A stretch of 41,257 nt of DNA from Vibrio profundi (GCF_005281835.1 NZ_RZIS01000018.1:1-41257), one strand, 5' to 3'. Positions 1 through 8,108 are shown, counted from the stretch's first letter. The notes: generated from the sequence alone by a model not told the origin. Numbers and translations are program-made.

Positions 1-103
1 CGTTGTGGACCCACCTGATTCCATGCCGAACTCAGAAGTGAAACACAATAGCGCCGATGGTAGTGTGGGGCTTCCCCATGTGAGAGTAGGACATCGCCAG
101 GCT
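1..103 (+). rRNA. rrf: 5S ribosomal RNA, 3' part
   Basis: The first about 103 bases match the body and 3' end of a gammaproteobacterial 5S rRNA, including the CCATGCCGAACTCAGAAGTG block and the closing GTAGGACATCGCCAGGC. The 5' end lies outside the window. It belongs to an rRNA operon reading into the window, followed by tRNA-Asp and a terminator. The exact 3' end is judged from the closing helix and may be off by a base or two. Confidence 0.95.
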
Positions 104-147
104 TTAAATTATGAACGACTTGTCCATGATGACAAGTAGTCCACTGC

Positions 148-224
148 GGAGTGGTAGTTCAGTTGGTTAGAATACCGGCCTGTCACGCCGGGGGTCGCGG
201 GTTCGAGTCCCGTCCACTCCGCCA
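148..224 (+). tRNA. tRNA-Asp (GTC)
   Basis: A 77-nt cloverleaf. The acceptor arm GGAGTGG pairs with CCACTCC and is followed by an encoded GCCA. The anticodon stem CCGGC/GCCGG (175-179 and 187-191) encloses loop CTGTCAC with anticodon GTC at 182-184. The T-loop GTTCGAGTC is canonical. It lies 44 nt after the 5S gene and before the terminator, so it is a distal tRNA of the rRNA operon. Confidence 0.97.
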
Positions 225-232
225 CTTATTAG

Positions 233-265
233 AAAAGCCCGATACTCACGTATCGGGCTTTTTTA
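233..265 (+). terminator. rRNA operon terminator
   Basis: Intrinsic terminator: AAGCCCGATA and TATCGGGCTT arms around a short loop (about 235-260), followed by a run of T. It directly follows tRNA-Asp and closes the rRNA-tRNA transcript. Confidence 0.93.
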
Positions 266-927
266 CGTTTGTAGCTTTCTATTTTTCTCCTTATTCAACA
301 TGATTTACTTCCTTCTATAGTTGAAGTCCTCCTGCATTCATTCACTGGTGATCAGCTCCAACCCTTTTCGATTACTTGTCTTTTCCTAAACCACTATTTA
401 TTGAAGCTCTACGTCGTAAGTAGACCGTCAATTTCAGCGACTTTTATTTTTATCAGTATTGCTTGGCCTATAAGGCTAGTAACAGTAAGCTCGCTATCGC
501 TCTACGGCCCCAGAAGCATTTTGAAGGTACAAATCTCTTATAAATTTTGAAGCTACGTCTTTTGGGCTCTCATACGTATATACGACTTTCACTGATATGC
601 TTATAGAGTTTTAATTTTCTTGGAAGGGCGGTTATAGAGCTATATCGGGTAGTATATTAGCTAGTTGTAGGGCTGTGAGGTGCCGTACAAGCTTCTGAGC
701 TTACAACTGACGTCTGTTTCGCTATATTCTACAAAAGCCTGTTAGCTGTGTTTAACAGTATGTTCCTAGTACTCCTCGAGGAAAAAACGACTGTATATGA
801 GTATTTATTTGAACTATGGGGGCTAAATCATAACTTTTATTGTTTCATTCATAAGTTTGATGATGAAATGATAATTATTACTAATAATTGTTACACTTCA
901 GACCACAATTTATTAGTGGTTATAGAT
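266..927. other. gene-free stretch after the rrn operon
   Basis: About 660 bp with no convincing gene. It is AT-rich and has frequent stops in the frames read. An in-frame extension of the downstream oxidase reaches back to 748, but its 60 residues have no signal-peptide logic and precede a good Tat start at 928. I found no tRNA or rRNA remnant, no attC-like repeat and no clear promoter. It presumably holds the oxidase promoter. It may be decayed sequence left beside the rrn operon, which is inference. Confidence 0.5.
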
Positions 928-2310
928 ATGGATATTTCACGTCGTAGTTTTCTTCAAAGCTCTTTGGCTCTCAGCACTGTGGCACTACTGCCAGCTTGTA
1001 CGATTAAACAAGCAAAGAGTACAGACGGGCAGTTTGTTTATGATCTGTCAGCTGAGCCAGCACAAGCTGAAGTAGTGCATGGCTTTATGACCGATGTACT
1101 AGGCTTTGATGGGAAAATTCCAGCACCTACAATTCGGTGTCGGCAAGGGCAGCCTGTTACGATACGTTTTACCAATAATCTGGATGAACCTACCACTATC
1201 CATTGGCACGGGCTACGTATTCCTATCGAGATGGATGGTGTTCCTTTTCTAAGCCAACCACCAATCATGCCTGGAGAAACTTTTGTTTACGAGTTTACTC
1301 CTCCAGATGCTGGTACGTTTTGGTACCACCCGCACGTAAATAGTGTCGTTCAACTCGGAATGGGGTTAGTGGGGGCGATTATAGTAGAAGAATCTACTCC
1401 AGTGCATTTTGATGAAGAGCATGAGCTCGTTTTGAAACACTGGCATTTGGATAAGCAAGGTAAGTGGAACGATCTGATGATACCTCGCTACAGCGCTCGC
1501 ATGGGGACGCCTGGTGAGTGGAGTACTGTGAATGGTGTGCATCATCCTGTCTATGAACTGAAGCAAAACGCGACCACTCGTTTAAGAATTGCCAATGTTG
1601 ATAATACCATCACTTACCCAATAGCTATCGAAGGGGCGGATGCTTGGATTATTGCGATTGACGGTAACCCAATTCTTACTCCTAGAAAGCTGATTCGTCA
1701 TAAAATTGGGCCCGGAATGCGTGTTGATTTGGCTCTGGTCGCCCCTCACGCTGGTCAGGAGGTGATCGTTCAGCAGATGAAGGGTGACTTCCCATTTATG
1801 TTATGTAAGTTCACTACGGTTGTATCAGAATTGCCAGCTAACCCTACATTGCCTCAGCTCCCCCTTAATCCTGTTCCCGATTTAGATTTAGATAATGCTG
1901 TTGAGTTAGATTTTGTATTTGAATGGGAAGGCGCGGTTACCCCTGCTAGTAAATCTGGCAAAGCGGTTCCTAAGTTTTGGCTTATGAACAAACGAGCATG
2001 GGAGGGGATGAGTAAAGACAACATTCCTCAACCTCTTGCTAAGTTGGAATTAGGCAAAACATATATTTTCGATCTGCGTAATGTCACTCAGTATCATCAT
2101 CCTATTCATTTACATGGTCATACCTTTACAGTGTTGGAAATGGATGGTCGACGTTTGGCTGAACCATTTCATACCGATACAGTATTACTTGGGAAAAATG
2201 GGCGTGCCAAGGCGGCCTTTGTGGCTGATAACCCTGGACGCTGGATGTATCACTGCCACGTGATAGAACATATGAAAACGGGGTTAATGGGGTACATAGA
2301 GGTGGCTTAA
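928..2310 (+). CDS. multicopper oxidase, Tat signal with lipobox
   Basis: A 460-aa laccase-like multicopper oxidase with cupredoxin domains. It would oxidise small phenolics or metal ions such as Cu(I) and reduce O2 to water outside the inner membrane. All four copper motifs are present: HWHG (H92, H94), WYHPH (H134, H136), HPIHLHGH (about 391-398) and HCHVIEH (442-448). The type 1 axial position is Leu453, as in higher-potential laccases. The N-terminus has a twin-arginine motif SRRSFLQ (residues 4-10) and then LLPAC, a plausible lipobox with Cys24. I chose the ATG at 928 because the Tat signal then lies at the N-terminus; an open frame continues upstream to 748 without support. The ribosome binding site is weak. 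No CueR-type operator was recognised. Substrate is unknown. Confidence 0.88.
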   Translation: MDISRRSFLQSSLALSTVALLPACTIKQAKSTDGQFVYDLSAEPAQAEVVHGFMTDVLGFDGKIPAPTIRCRQGQPVTIRFTNNLDEPTTIHWHGLRIPIEMDGVPFLSQPPIMPGETFVYEFTPPDAGTFWYHPHVNSVVQLGMGLVGAIIVEESTPVHFDEEHELVLKHWHLDKQGKWNDLMIPRYSARMGTPGEWSTVNGVHHPVYELKQNATTRLRIANVDNTITYPIAIEGADAWIIAIDGNPILTPRKLIRHKIGPGMRVDLALVAPHAGQEVIVQQMKGDFPFMLCKFTTVVSELPANPTLPQLPLNPVPDLDLDNAVELDFVFEWEGAVTPASKSGKAVPKFWLMNKRAWEGMSKDNIPQPLAKLELGKTYIFDLRNVTQYHHPIHLHGHTFTVLEMDGRRLAEPFHTDTVLLGKNGRAKAAFVADNPGRWMYHCHVIEHMKTGLMGYIEVA

Positions 2311-2370
2311 GTGACTCCTGTAACTTTTTAAATGCAAGCCTTGATGTGTAGCATTGTATGATGGTTATTA

Positions 2371-2386
2371 TTGGTTAATTAACCAA
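2371..2386. promoter_or_regulatory. perfect 16-bp palindrome upstream of crcB
   Basis: TTGGTTAATTAACCAA is a perfect dyad, 63 bp before the crcB start and 60 bp after the oxidase stop. It could be an operator for a dimeric regulator. There is no T-tract, so it is not an intrinsic terminator. No regulator can be assigned. Confidence 0.35.
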
Positions 2387-2449
2387 GATCATATGGTATT
2401 TGTGTTAACAGTGAATACAATTAACGCATTACTGGTTTAAGGATATGTC

Positions 2450-2833
2450 ATGGGACAACTTTCAATTCTTGGCTTCATTGCTATTGGCGGCGCGTTTGGT
2501 GCTTGTTCACGTTATTTGATTTCAGAGTTTTGCGTAGCCTTATTGGGAAGAGGGTTCCCATACGGAACACTGACGGTGAATGTAGTGGGCTCCTTGATTA
2601 TGGGCTTCCTGATCGCTGCGTTTGAAAATGGTTCGTTGGCAACCGAGCCTTGGAGGCAGATTATCGGGTTAGGTTTTCTAGGTGCTTTAACGACCTTCTC
2701 GACCTTTTCGATGGATAATGTTTTGCTTATGCAGCAAGGTGCCTTTTTCAAAATGGGACTCAATGTACTGTTGAATGTAGTACTCAGTATTTCAGCTGCG
2801 TGGGTCGGTTTTCAGCTGCTCATTAAATCTTGA
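2450..2833 (+). CDS. crcB: fluoride channel CrcB/Fluc
   Basis: A 127-aa small membrane protein of the CrcB/Fluc family. These work as antiparallel dimers that let fluoride leave the cytoplasm. It shows four hydrophobic segments and the family signatures GGAFGACSRY near the N-terminus (about 13-22), GTLTVNVVGS (about 39-48) and the TTFSTFS motif (about 81-87) lining the fluoride path. The length is typical. Start ATG has an AAGGA at 2439-2443. It is a probable single-gene unit, since a strong terminator follows. No fluoride riboswitch was recognised in the 139 bp upstream. Confidence 0.95.
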   Translation: MGQLSILGFIAIGGAFGACSRYLISEFCVALLGRGFPYGTLTVNVVGSLIMGFLIAAFENGSLATEPWRQIIGLGFLGALTTFSTFSMDNVLLMQQGAFFKMGLNVLLNVVLSISAAWVGFQLLIKS

Positions 2834-2857
2834 GCGAAAAATAAACAAATATTTTAC

Positions 2858-2890
2858 AAATAGGCTTGGTTATTCCAAGCCTATTTTTTA
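2858..2890 (+). terminator. terminator after crcB
   Basis: Arms AAATAGGCTTGG (2858-2869) and CCAAGCCTATTT (2875-2886) around a 5-nt loop, then TTTTA. It separates crcB from the thiamine leader. Confidence 0.9.
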
Positions 2891-2901
2891 TAATGACTGA
2901 A

Positions 2902-2983
2902 CTTGTCGGAGTGCCATATGGCTGAGACCGTTAACTCGGGATCCGTTGAACCTGATCAGGCTAATACCTGCGAAGGGAACAAG
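2902..2983 (+). ncRNA. TPP (THI-element) riboswitch aptamer
   Basis: The conserved THI core is present: GGCTGAGA (about 2920-2927), CGTTGAACCTGATCAGG and TAATACCTGCGAAGGGAAC. Helix P1 is closed by CTTGT (2902-2906) and ACAAG (2979-2983). It binds thiamine pyrophosphate and lowers expression of the downstream thiCEFSGH operon. The 148-nt stretch from aptamer to thiC contains two hairpins (2994-3015 and 3027-3054) but no canonical GC-rich terminator with a T-tract, so control could be translational or Rho-assisted. Confidence 0.97.
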
Positions 2984-3131
2984 AGAAGATATCTAACTAG
3001 ATTTCTTTCTAGTTATCCTATCATCAGATCATTGCTATACCTCAGCAATCGATCCCTCTTGTAGCATCAATCCGTCAAGCATTTTTATCCAAAGTAACCT
3101 TTTTCTATAATAACAAGGCAAGGAAAAATGC
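2984..3131 (+). promoter_or_regulatory. thiC leader / TPP expression platform
   Basis: Contains hairpin TAACTAGA/TCTAGTTA (2994-3001/3008-3015) and hairpin ATTGCT/AGCAAT (3031-3036/3044-3049). CTCTTGT at 3056-3062 is fully complementary to ACAAGAG at 2979-2985, which contains the 3' strand of P1. Its CTTGT part can also pair with ACAAG at 3113-3117 just before the thiC Shine-Dalgarno (AAGGA, 3120-3124). This is a plausible switching strand. Pairings are read from sequence; the mechanism is inferred. Confidence 0.5.
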
Positions 3132-5081
3132 ATGTCGAGTCGTAAACAAGCAAGACTGGAAGCGAAGCAATTTATTGATTCACTGTCCGTTCAACCGTAT
3201 CCAAATTCCACCAAAGTTTATATCGAGGGCTCTCGTCCAGATATTCAAGTTCCTGTTCGAGAAATCTCATTAGCTGACAGTTTAGTTGGTGGTACCAAAG
3301 AAGCTCCTATTTTTGAGCCCAATGAGCCTATTCATGTTTATGATACATCGGGTTTCTATACCGACCCTAATCATGAAATTGATCTGTACAGCGGCCTTCC
3401 AAAACTGCGTGAGCAATGGATTGAAGAACGTTCAGATACAGAGTTACTTGATGAAGTAAGCTCCGTATATACCAAAGAGCGTTTGGAAGACGAAACGCTC
3501 GACGAATTACGCTACGGTAACTTGCCGCGAATCCGCCGCGCCAACGATGGTCAATGTGTGACTCAGTTGCACTATGCTCGCAAAGGGATCATCACTCCAG
3601 AAATGGAGTACATTGCTATTCGCGAGAATATGGGGCGTCAAAAATTCGCAGACGAACAGTTGAATCAACAGCACCCTGGGCATAGCTTTGGTGCGAATTT
3701 ACCGAAAGAAATTACGCCGGAATTTGTTCGTAAAGAAGTCGCTGAAGGTCGTGCAATTATTCCTTCAAACATAAACCACCCTGAATCTGAACCTATGATT
3801 ATCGGGCGTAACTTCCTAGTTAAAGTTAACGCCAATATTGGTAACTCTTCAGTAAGCTCTTCTATTGAAGAAGAAGTCGAAAAGCTAGTGTGGTCTACGC
3901 GCTGGGGTGGCGATACGGTAATGGACCTATCGACAGGCCGCAATATTCACGAGACTCGTGAATGGATTCTACGTAATAGCCCTGTACCAATTGGTACTGT
4001 ACCTATGTATCAAGCACTCGAAAAAGTGAATGGTGTCGCTGAAAACCTTAACTGGGAAGTCATGCGAGATACTTTGATTGAGCAAGCGGAGCAGGGGGTC
4101 GATTACTTCACTATTCATGCTGGTTTATTACTTCGTTATGTACCGATGACGGCAAAACGCGTTACCGGTATTGTTTCTCGAGGTGGTTCTATCATTGCTA
4201 AATGGTGTCTCGCTCATCACCAAGAAAGTTTCCTATACACTCATTTCCGTGAAATTTGTGAAATCTGTGCGAAGTACGACGTCGCGTTATCGCTGGGTGA
4301 TGGCCTACGCCCTGGTTCTGTAGCTGACGCTAACGACGAAGCGCAGTTTGCGGAGCTACGAACACTTGGTGAACTTACTAAGGTTGCATGGGAATACGAC
4401 GTTCAAGTGATCATTGAAGGCCCTGGTCATGTGCCTATGCATATGATTAAGGAAAACATGGATGAGCAGCTGGAACATTGCCACGAAGCTCCTTTCTATA
4501 CGCTTGGCCCTCTGACTACCGATATTGCTCCAGGTTACGATCATATTACGTCTGGGATTGGTGCTGCCATGATCGGTTGGTATGGCTGTGCAATGCTTTG
4601 TTACGTGACACCAAAAGAGCACTTAGGTTTACCAAATAAGGAAGACGTGAAAACAGGGTTGATTACCTACAAGTTAGCGGCGCATGCTGCTGATTTGGCA
4701 AAAGGTCACCCAGGCGCTCAGATCCGCGATAATGCTTTATCAAAAGCGCGCTTTGAATTCCGCTGGGAAGATCAGTTTAACCTAGCGCTTGACCCTGATA
4801 CTGCTCGTTCATTCCACGATGAAACTTTGCCGCAAGAATCTGGTAAGGTTGCGCACTTTTGCTCGATGTGTGGCCCTAAGTTTTGCTCAATGAAGATCTC
4901 TCAAGAAGTTCGTGAGTATGCGAAAGATTCTGAGCAAGTCGCTGCTGACCAAGCTATTGAGATCAAAATGCTAGACAACCCGCTGGAAGGCATGCGCCAG
5001 AAGTCGCAGGAATTTAGAGATACAGGGTCGGAGCTTTACCACCCAGCAGTGTCTTCTAAAGAAGCGGAGCTAGAGGGCTAA
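3132..5081 (+). CDS. thiC: phosphomethylpyrimidine synthase ThiC
   Basis: A 649-aa radical-SAM enzyme that rearranges aminoimidazole ribotide to hydroxymethylpyrimidine phosphate, the pyrimidine half of thiamine. The C-terminal CX2CX4C cluster motif (C577, C580, C585) that binds the 4Fe-4S centre is intact. The length is normal for the long gammaproteobacterial form. The ATG at 3132 has AGGA 7 nt upstream. Another ATG at 3128 lies 4 nt earlier in a different frame and stops after five codons, so it is not the start. It is the first gene of the thi operon, two bases ahead of thiE, under the TPP riboswitch. Confidence 0.98.
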   Translation: MSSRKQARLEAKQFIDSLSVQPYPNSTKVYIEGSRPDIQVPVREISLADSLVGGTKEAPIFEPNEPIHVYDTSGFYTDPNHEIDLYSGLPKLREQWIEERSDTELLDEVSSVYTKERLEDETLDELRYGNLPRIRRANDGQCVTQLHYARKGIITPEMEYIAIRENMGRQKFADEQLNQQHPGHSFGANLPKEITPEFVRKEVAEGRAIIPSNINHPESEPMIIGRNFLVKVNANIGNSSVSSSIEEEVEKLVWSTRWGGDTVMDLSTGRNIHETREWILRNSPVPIGTVPMYQALEKVNGVAENLNWEVMRDTLIEQAEQGVDYFTIHAGLLLRYVPMTAKRVTGIVSRGGSIIAKWCLAHHQESFLYTHFREICEICAKYDVALSLGDGLRPGSVADANDEAQFAELRTLGELTKVAWEYDVQVIIEGPGHVPMHMIKENMDEQLEHCHEAPFYTLGPLTTDIAPGYDHITSGIGAAMIGWYGCAMLCYVTPKEHLGLPNKEDVKTGLITYKLAAHAADLAKGHPGAQIRDNALSKARFEFRWEDQFNLALDPDTARSFHDETLPQESGKVAHFCSMCGPKFCSMKISQEVREYAKDSEQVAADQAIEIKMLDNPLEGMRQKSQEFRDTGSELYHPAVSSKEAELEG

Positions 5082-5083
5082 AC

Positions 5084-6343
5084 GTGAAGATATTAATCCC
5101 AGCAAGCTCCATTGAGCTGACGGGAGAAGTACAACATTGTTTATTGGTCGCTCAGCAACAAGGCTTTGAAATCAAAAACATTGAGTTGGGCGTTAGTCCA
5201 ACTCAATACTTCTCTCTAAAAGACAGCCAGCAAACCATTAAGCTGGCTGAGCGATGTAATTCAATCACAGGCCAAGCTAACGAACTTGATTACGTCATTG
5301 ATTACACATCTGCATCTTCCATTGTTGATGTAAAAGCTGCACTAGAGGCGCAACATAATTTAGTGTTTGTGAGTGTCCTAAATGAAGAACAACAGCTTGA
5401 TGTATGGTCTCACAATGGCGTTACTCGAGCGTTATCTGTATCGGAAAAGCGAGTAAGAGAGTTCTCGAAAACACGTCATATGGCGTGGTTACTTACTTGC
5501 TTAGTATTAGATTTCCCGATTGAAGACGCATTAGTGCTGGCTCGTGCTTCGTGTAGTGTTTCACGTGAAACATGGCCCAATGAATTCTCTCTTTTTCCCA
5601 CTCCAATCTTGGAAAACTCAAGCCTAGGAATTCAAGTCGGTTGGACGGTTGACGGGCACAACGTTTCTTTCCCTAAGCTGACTAAACCGAGCTTAGGTCT
5701 TTACCCGGTAGTTGATAGTGTAGATTGGATTGAACGACTCCTTAAGCTAGGCATTAAAACGACGCAGCTACGTATTAAAGATTCTTCTCAGCCAGATCTG
5801 GAGCAACAGATAGAGCAAGCCATTCGTTTAGGGGAGCAGTATCAAGCTCAGGTCTTCATTAACGATTATTGGCAACTCGCAGTAAAACATGGTGCTTTTG
5901 GTGTTCACTTAGGTCAAGAAGATATAGAAGAATCTAACCTAACGGCGCTCAGTAAAGCGGGTATTAAGTTAGGGCTATCAACACACGGCTATTATGAGCT
6001 GTTACGTATCGTACAGATTGCGCCTAGCTATATCGCTTTAGGGCATATTTTCCCGACGACGACTAAAGATATGCCTTCACGCCCTCAAGGGTTGGTGAGG
6101 CTTGCGCTTTATCAGCAGTTGATTGATACGATTCCTTATAGTGAGCAGACGCTTGGTTACCCTACGGTTGCTATCGGTGGTATTGACCAATCGACAGCGC
6201 CACTAGTATGGGAATGCGGCGTATCGAGTTTAGCGGTGGTTAGAGCTATCACACTGGCTGAATCACCGAAAGCAGCCATTGAAGAATTTGACCGAATTAT
6301 GGGGAAATCTTCTGCACCAGTTAAGGCAGCTATGCATGCTTGA
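5084..6343 (+). CDS. thiE: thiamine-phosphate synthase ThiE, N-extended
   Basis: A 419-aa protein, twice the usual ThiE length. The C-terminal half (from about residue 203) is a ThiE TIM barrel. It shows QLRIKD, FINDYWQLAVKHGAFGVHLG followed by QED, and a TTTK element for pyrophosphate and Mg, plus the PTVAIGGI strand. It joins HMP-pyrophosphate with thiazole phosphate to make thiamine phosphate. The first about 200 residues are not part of ThiE. They read like a degenerate ribokinase/ThiD-type domain without a clear catalytic motif, which is uncertain. The start is GTG, 2 nt after thiC. The last 8 nt overlap thiF. A perfect parS palindrome sits inside the N-terminal half at 5557-5572. Confidence 0.92.
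   Translation: MKILIPASSIELTGEVQHCLLVAQQQGFEIKNIELGVSPTQYFSLKDSQQTIKLAERCNSITGQANELDYVIDYTSASSIVDVKAALEAQHNLVFVSVLNEEQQLDVWSHNGVTRALSVSEKRVREFSKTRHMAWLLTCLVLDFPIEDALVLARASCSVSRETWPNEFSLFPTPILENSSLGIQVGWTVDGHNVSFPKLTKPSLGLYPVVDSVDWIERLLKLGIKTTQLRIKDSSQPDLEQQIEQAIRLGEQYQAQVFINDYWQLAVKHGAFGVHLGQEDIEESNLTALSKAGIKLGLSTHGYYELLRIVQIAPSYIALGHIFPTTTKDMPSRPQGLVRLALYQQLIDTIPYSEQTLGYPTVAIGGIDQSTAPLVWECGVSSLAVVRAITLAESPKAAIEEFDRIMGKSSAPVKAAMHA
5557..5572. other. parS: parS site (perfect 16-bp palindrome) inside thiE
   Basis: TGTTTCACGTGAAACA is identical to the consensus ParB/Spo0J centromere site for primary bacterial chromosomes, including Vibrio chromosome 1. It lies in frame in thiE and encodes the residues VSRET. 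Two further copies at 9236 and 12396 make a cluster, as expected for a ParB1 loading zone near the origin of chromosome 1. ParB binding is inferred from the exact match. Confidence 0.9.
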
Positions 6344-7088
6344 TGACAAAACTTTTCTACGTTATCAACGACAAATTAGTGTGCCGGAAGTGAGCGAGTC
6401 TGGGCAGGCGAGCTTGCAGAAAAGCCACGTTCTGATTATTGGTTGTGGTGGTTTAGGCAGTGCTGCCTCACTGTATTTGGCCGCTTCTGGTATCGGTAAA
6501 TTGGTGTTAGTCGATGATGATCAGGTGGATAGCAGTAACCTACAAAGGCAAGTGGTTTACCGCGAATCTGATTTGGAACAGCCTAAAGTATCCGCTGCTG
6601 CTAGTCAGTTAAGCCATTTAAATGAAGGTTGTCAGGTAAGGCAAATACCACATCGGTTGAGTGACTCGCAACTCAGCTTAGAGGTGATGCTGGCTGATAT
6701 CGTTCTTGATTGCAGTGATAACTTTCCGACACGCCAGCAAATCAATGCGGTTTGCTTTGCTCAGAACACTCCGCTGGTGTCAGCTTCTGCTATCGGTTGG
6801 CAGGGGCAATTCATGGTGTTTGATTTTCCCAATCAGCACAGTTGCTATCGATGCCTTTATCCTTTCGACCAACTTGAGAATACTACGAAATGCAGCGATT
6901 CAGGGATCATTGGCCCTGTGGTTGGGACGATGGGTAACATGCAAGCGCTGGCCGCTATTCAGAAGCTAGCCACTGGCTCGTTTCTTACCGATACCACGCA
7001 GCTCAAGTTATTTGATGGGAAATCGATGAATTGGACGAACCTATCAATGGTCAAAGAGCCACGCTGTTCAGTGTGCCATGAAGTTTAG
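6336..7088 (+). CDS. thiF: ThiS adenylyltransferase ThiF
   Basis: A 250-aa E1-like enzyme that adenylates the C-terminal glycine of ThiS so that sulfur can be loaded. It has the nucleotide loop GCGGLGS (36-42) and the zinc pairs C170-C173 and C244-C247. The conserved Cys in the KCSDSG segment (C186) corresponds to the catalytic or persulfide-linked cysteine of E. coli ThiF. The start is ATG 6336, which overlaps the end of thiE by 8 nt and has an AAGG 5' of it. An in-frame upstream ATG at 6279 lies deep in thiE and has no support. Translation is probably coupled to thiE. Confidence 0.96.
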   Translation: MLDDKTFLRYQRQISVPEVSESGQASLQKSHVLIIGCGGLGSAASLYLAASGIGKLVLVDDDQVDSSNLQRQVVYRESDLEQPKVSAAASQLSHLNEGCQVRQIPHRLSDSQLSLEVMLADIVLDCSDNFPTRQQINAVCFAQNTPLVSASAIGWQGQFMVFDFPNQHSCYRCLYPFDQLENTTKCSDSGIIGPVVGTMGNMQALAAIQKLATGSFLTDTTQLKLFDGKSMNWTNLSMVKEPRCSVCHEV

Positions 7089-7123
7089 AACACAGCACAC
7101 TAAGAATTAAAAGGAAGGGCTGA

Positions 7124-7333
7124 ATGAGCTCAATCTCAATAAAAATAAACGAACAAGTCGAAACGGTTTCATCAAGTTCTAATCTTGCTGACATTATTTC
7201 TTTGCTGTCACTGCCTGAGTTGGGTTGTGTATTTGCCATCAATAACGTGGTTGTGCCACGTAGTGAGTGGAATACGACAACGGTTAATGAAGGCGATTCA
7301 ATTTCTCTTTTTCAAGCAATAGCAGGGGGCTGA
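7124..7333 (+). CDS. thiS: sulfur carrier protein ThiS
   Basis: A 69-aa ubiquitin-fold carrier that ends in the diagnostic Gly-Gly (FQAIAGG). ThiF adenylates this tail, it becomes a thiocarboxylate, and ThiG uses it as the sulfur donor for the thiazole ring. The start ATG follows an excellent AAGGAAGGG. The gene sits between thiF and thiG, with 2 nt to thiG. Confidence 0.97.
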   Translation: MSSISIKINEQVETVSSSSNLADIISLLSLPELGCVFAINNVVVPRSEWNTTTVNEGDSISLFQAIAGG

Positions 7334-7335
7334 AC

Positions 7336-8100
7336 ATGTTGAAGATCGCAGATATAACTTTCTCATCACGACTCTTTACGGGTACAGGCAAATTTGCCAA
7401 TAAACAGTTTATGGCGGATGCAATCAAGGCATCGGGTTCCCAGTTAGCCACCATGGCATTAAAGCGTGTCGATATTCATTCTTCGGAAGATGACATATTG
7501 CAACCAATCGTTGAAGCTGGCGTGAATTTATTACCAAATACATCGGGCGCAAAAAACGCGAAAGACGCCATTTTTGCTGCGCACTTAGCTCGTGAGGCGT
7601 TAGGAACTAAATGGTTAAAACTGGAAATTCACCCAGACCCAAAATACTTAATGCCAGATCCGATAGAAACTTTGAAAGCTGCTGAGCAACTTGTGAAAGA
7701 TGGCTTCGTGGTATTGCCATACTGTCATGCCGACCCTGTGCTATGTAAGCGTTTGGAAGAAGTAGGCTGTGCTGCTGTGATGCCATTAGGTGCACCAATC
7801 GGATCTAACAAAGGCTTAGCGTCCGTTGATTTCCTAGAAATTATTATCGATCAGGCTACAGTGCCAGTGGTTGTTGATGCTGGCATTGGCGCACCATCTC
7901 ACGCCGCTTTGGCGATGGAAATGGGAGCTGATGCTGTTCTTGTGAATACCGCTATTGCCGCTTCACCCAATCCGGTCGCTATGGCTACCGCTTTTAAGTT
8001 AGCGGTTGAATCTGGTCGTATGGCATATGAATCTGGATTAGCTGGCCAAGTATCGCATGCAGTGGCTTCGAGCCCGTTAACTTCCTTCTTAGATGTGTAG
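7336..8100 (+). CDS. thiG: thiazole synthase ThiG
   Basis: A 254-aa TIM-barrel enzyme that builds thiazole phosphate from deoxyxylulose phosphate, dehydroglycine (from ThiH) and ThiS-thiocarboxylate. The Schiff-base lysine is in WLKLEI (K95). The phosphate-binding glycine segments VVVDAGIGAPSHA and GADAVLVNTAIA are intact. It starts 2 nt after thiS and ends 8 nt before thiH. Confidence 0.98.
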   Translation: MLKIADITFSSRLFTGTGKFANKQFMADAIKASGSQLATMALKRVDIHSSEDDILQPIVEAGVNLLPNTSGAKNAKDAIFAAHLAREALGTKWLKLEIHPDPKYLMPDPIETLKAAEQLVKDGFVVLPYCHADPVLCKRLEEVGCAAVMPLGAPIGSNKGLASVDFLEIIIDQATVPVVVDAGIGAPSHAALAMEMGADAVLVNTAIAASPNPVAMATAFKLAVESGRMAYESGLAGQVSHAVASSPLTSFLDV

Positions 8101-8108
8101 GAGTTAGC

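Noticed and set aside
748..927. 60-residue N-terminal extension of the multicopper oxidase
   Set aside because: It precedes an intact Tat signal, has no ribosome site and is AT-rich; export would not work with the signal 60 residues inside.
266..927. Integron attC or prophage remnant next to tRNA-Asp
   Set aside because: No repeated attC-like sequence, integrase or copy of the tRNA 3' end was found.
2311..2449. Fluoride riboswitch before crcB
   Set aside because: The characteristic conserved core was not found in the intergenic region.
3128..3145. Five-codon ORF at ATG 3128 overlapping the thiC start
   Set aside because: The Shine-Dalgarno is only 3 nt away from it and 7 nt from the true thiC ATG; it is most likely incidental.
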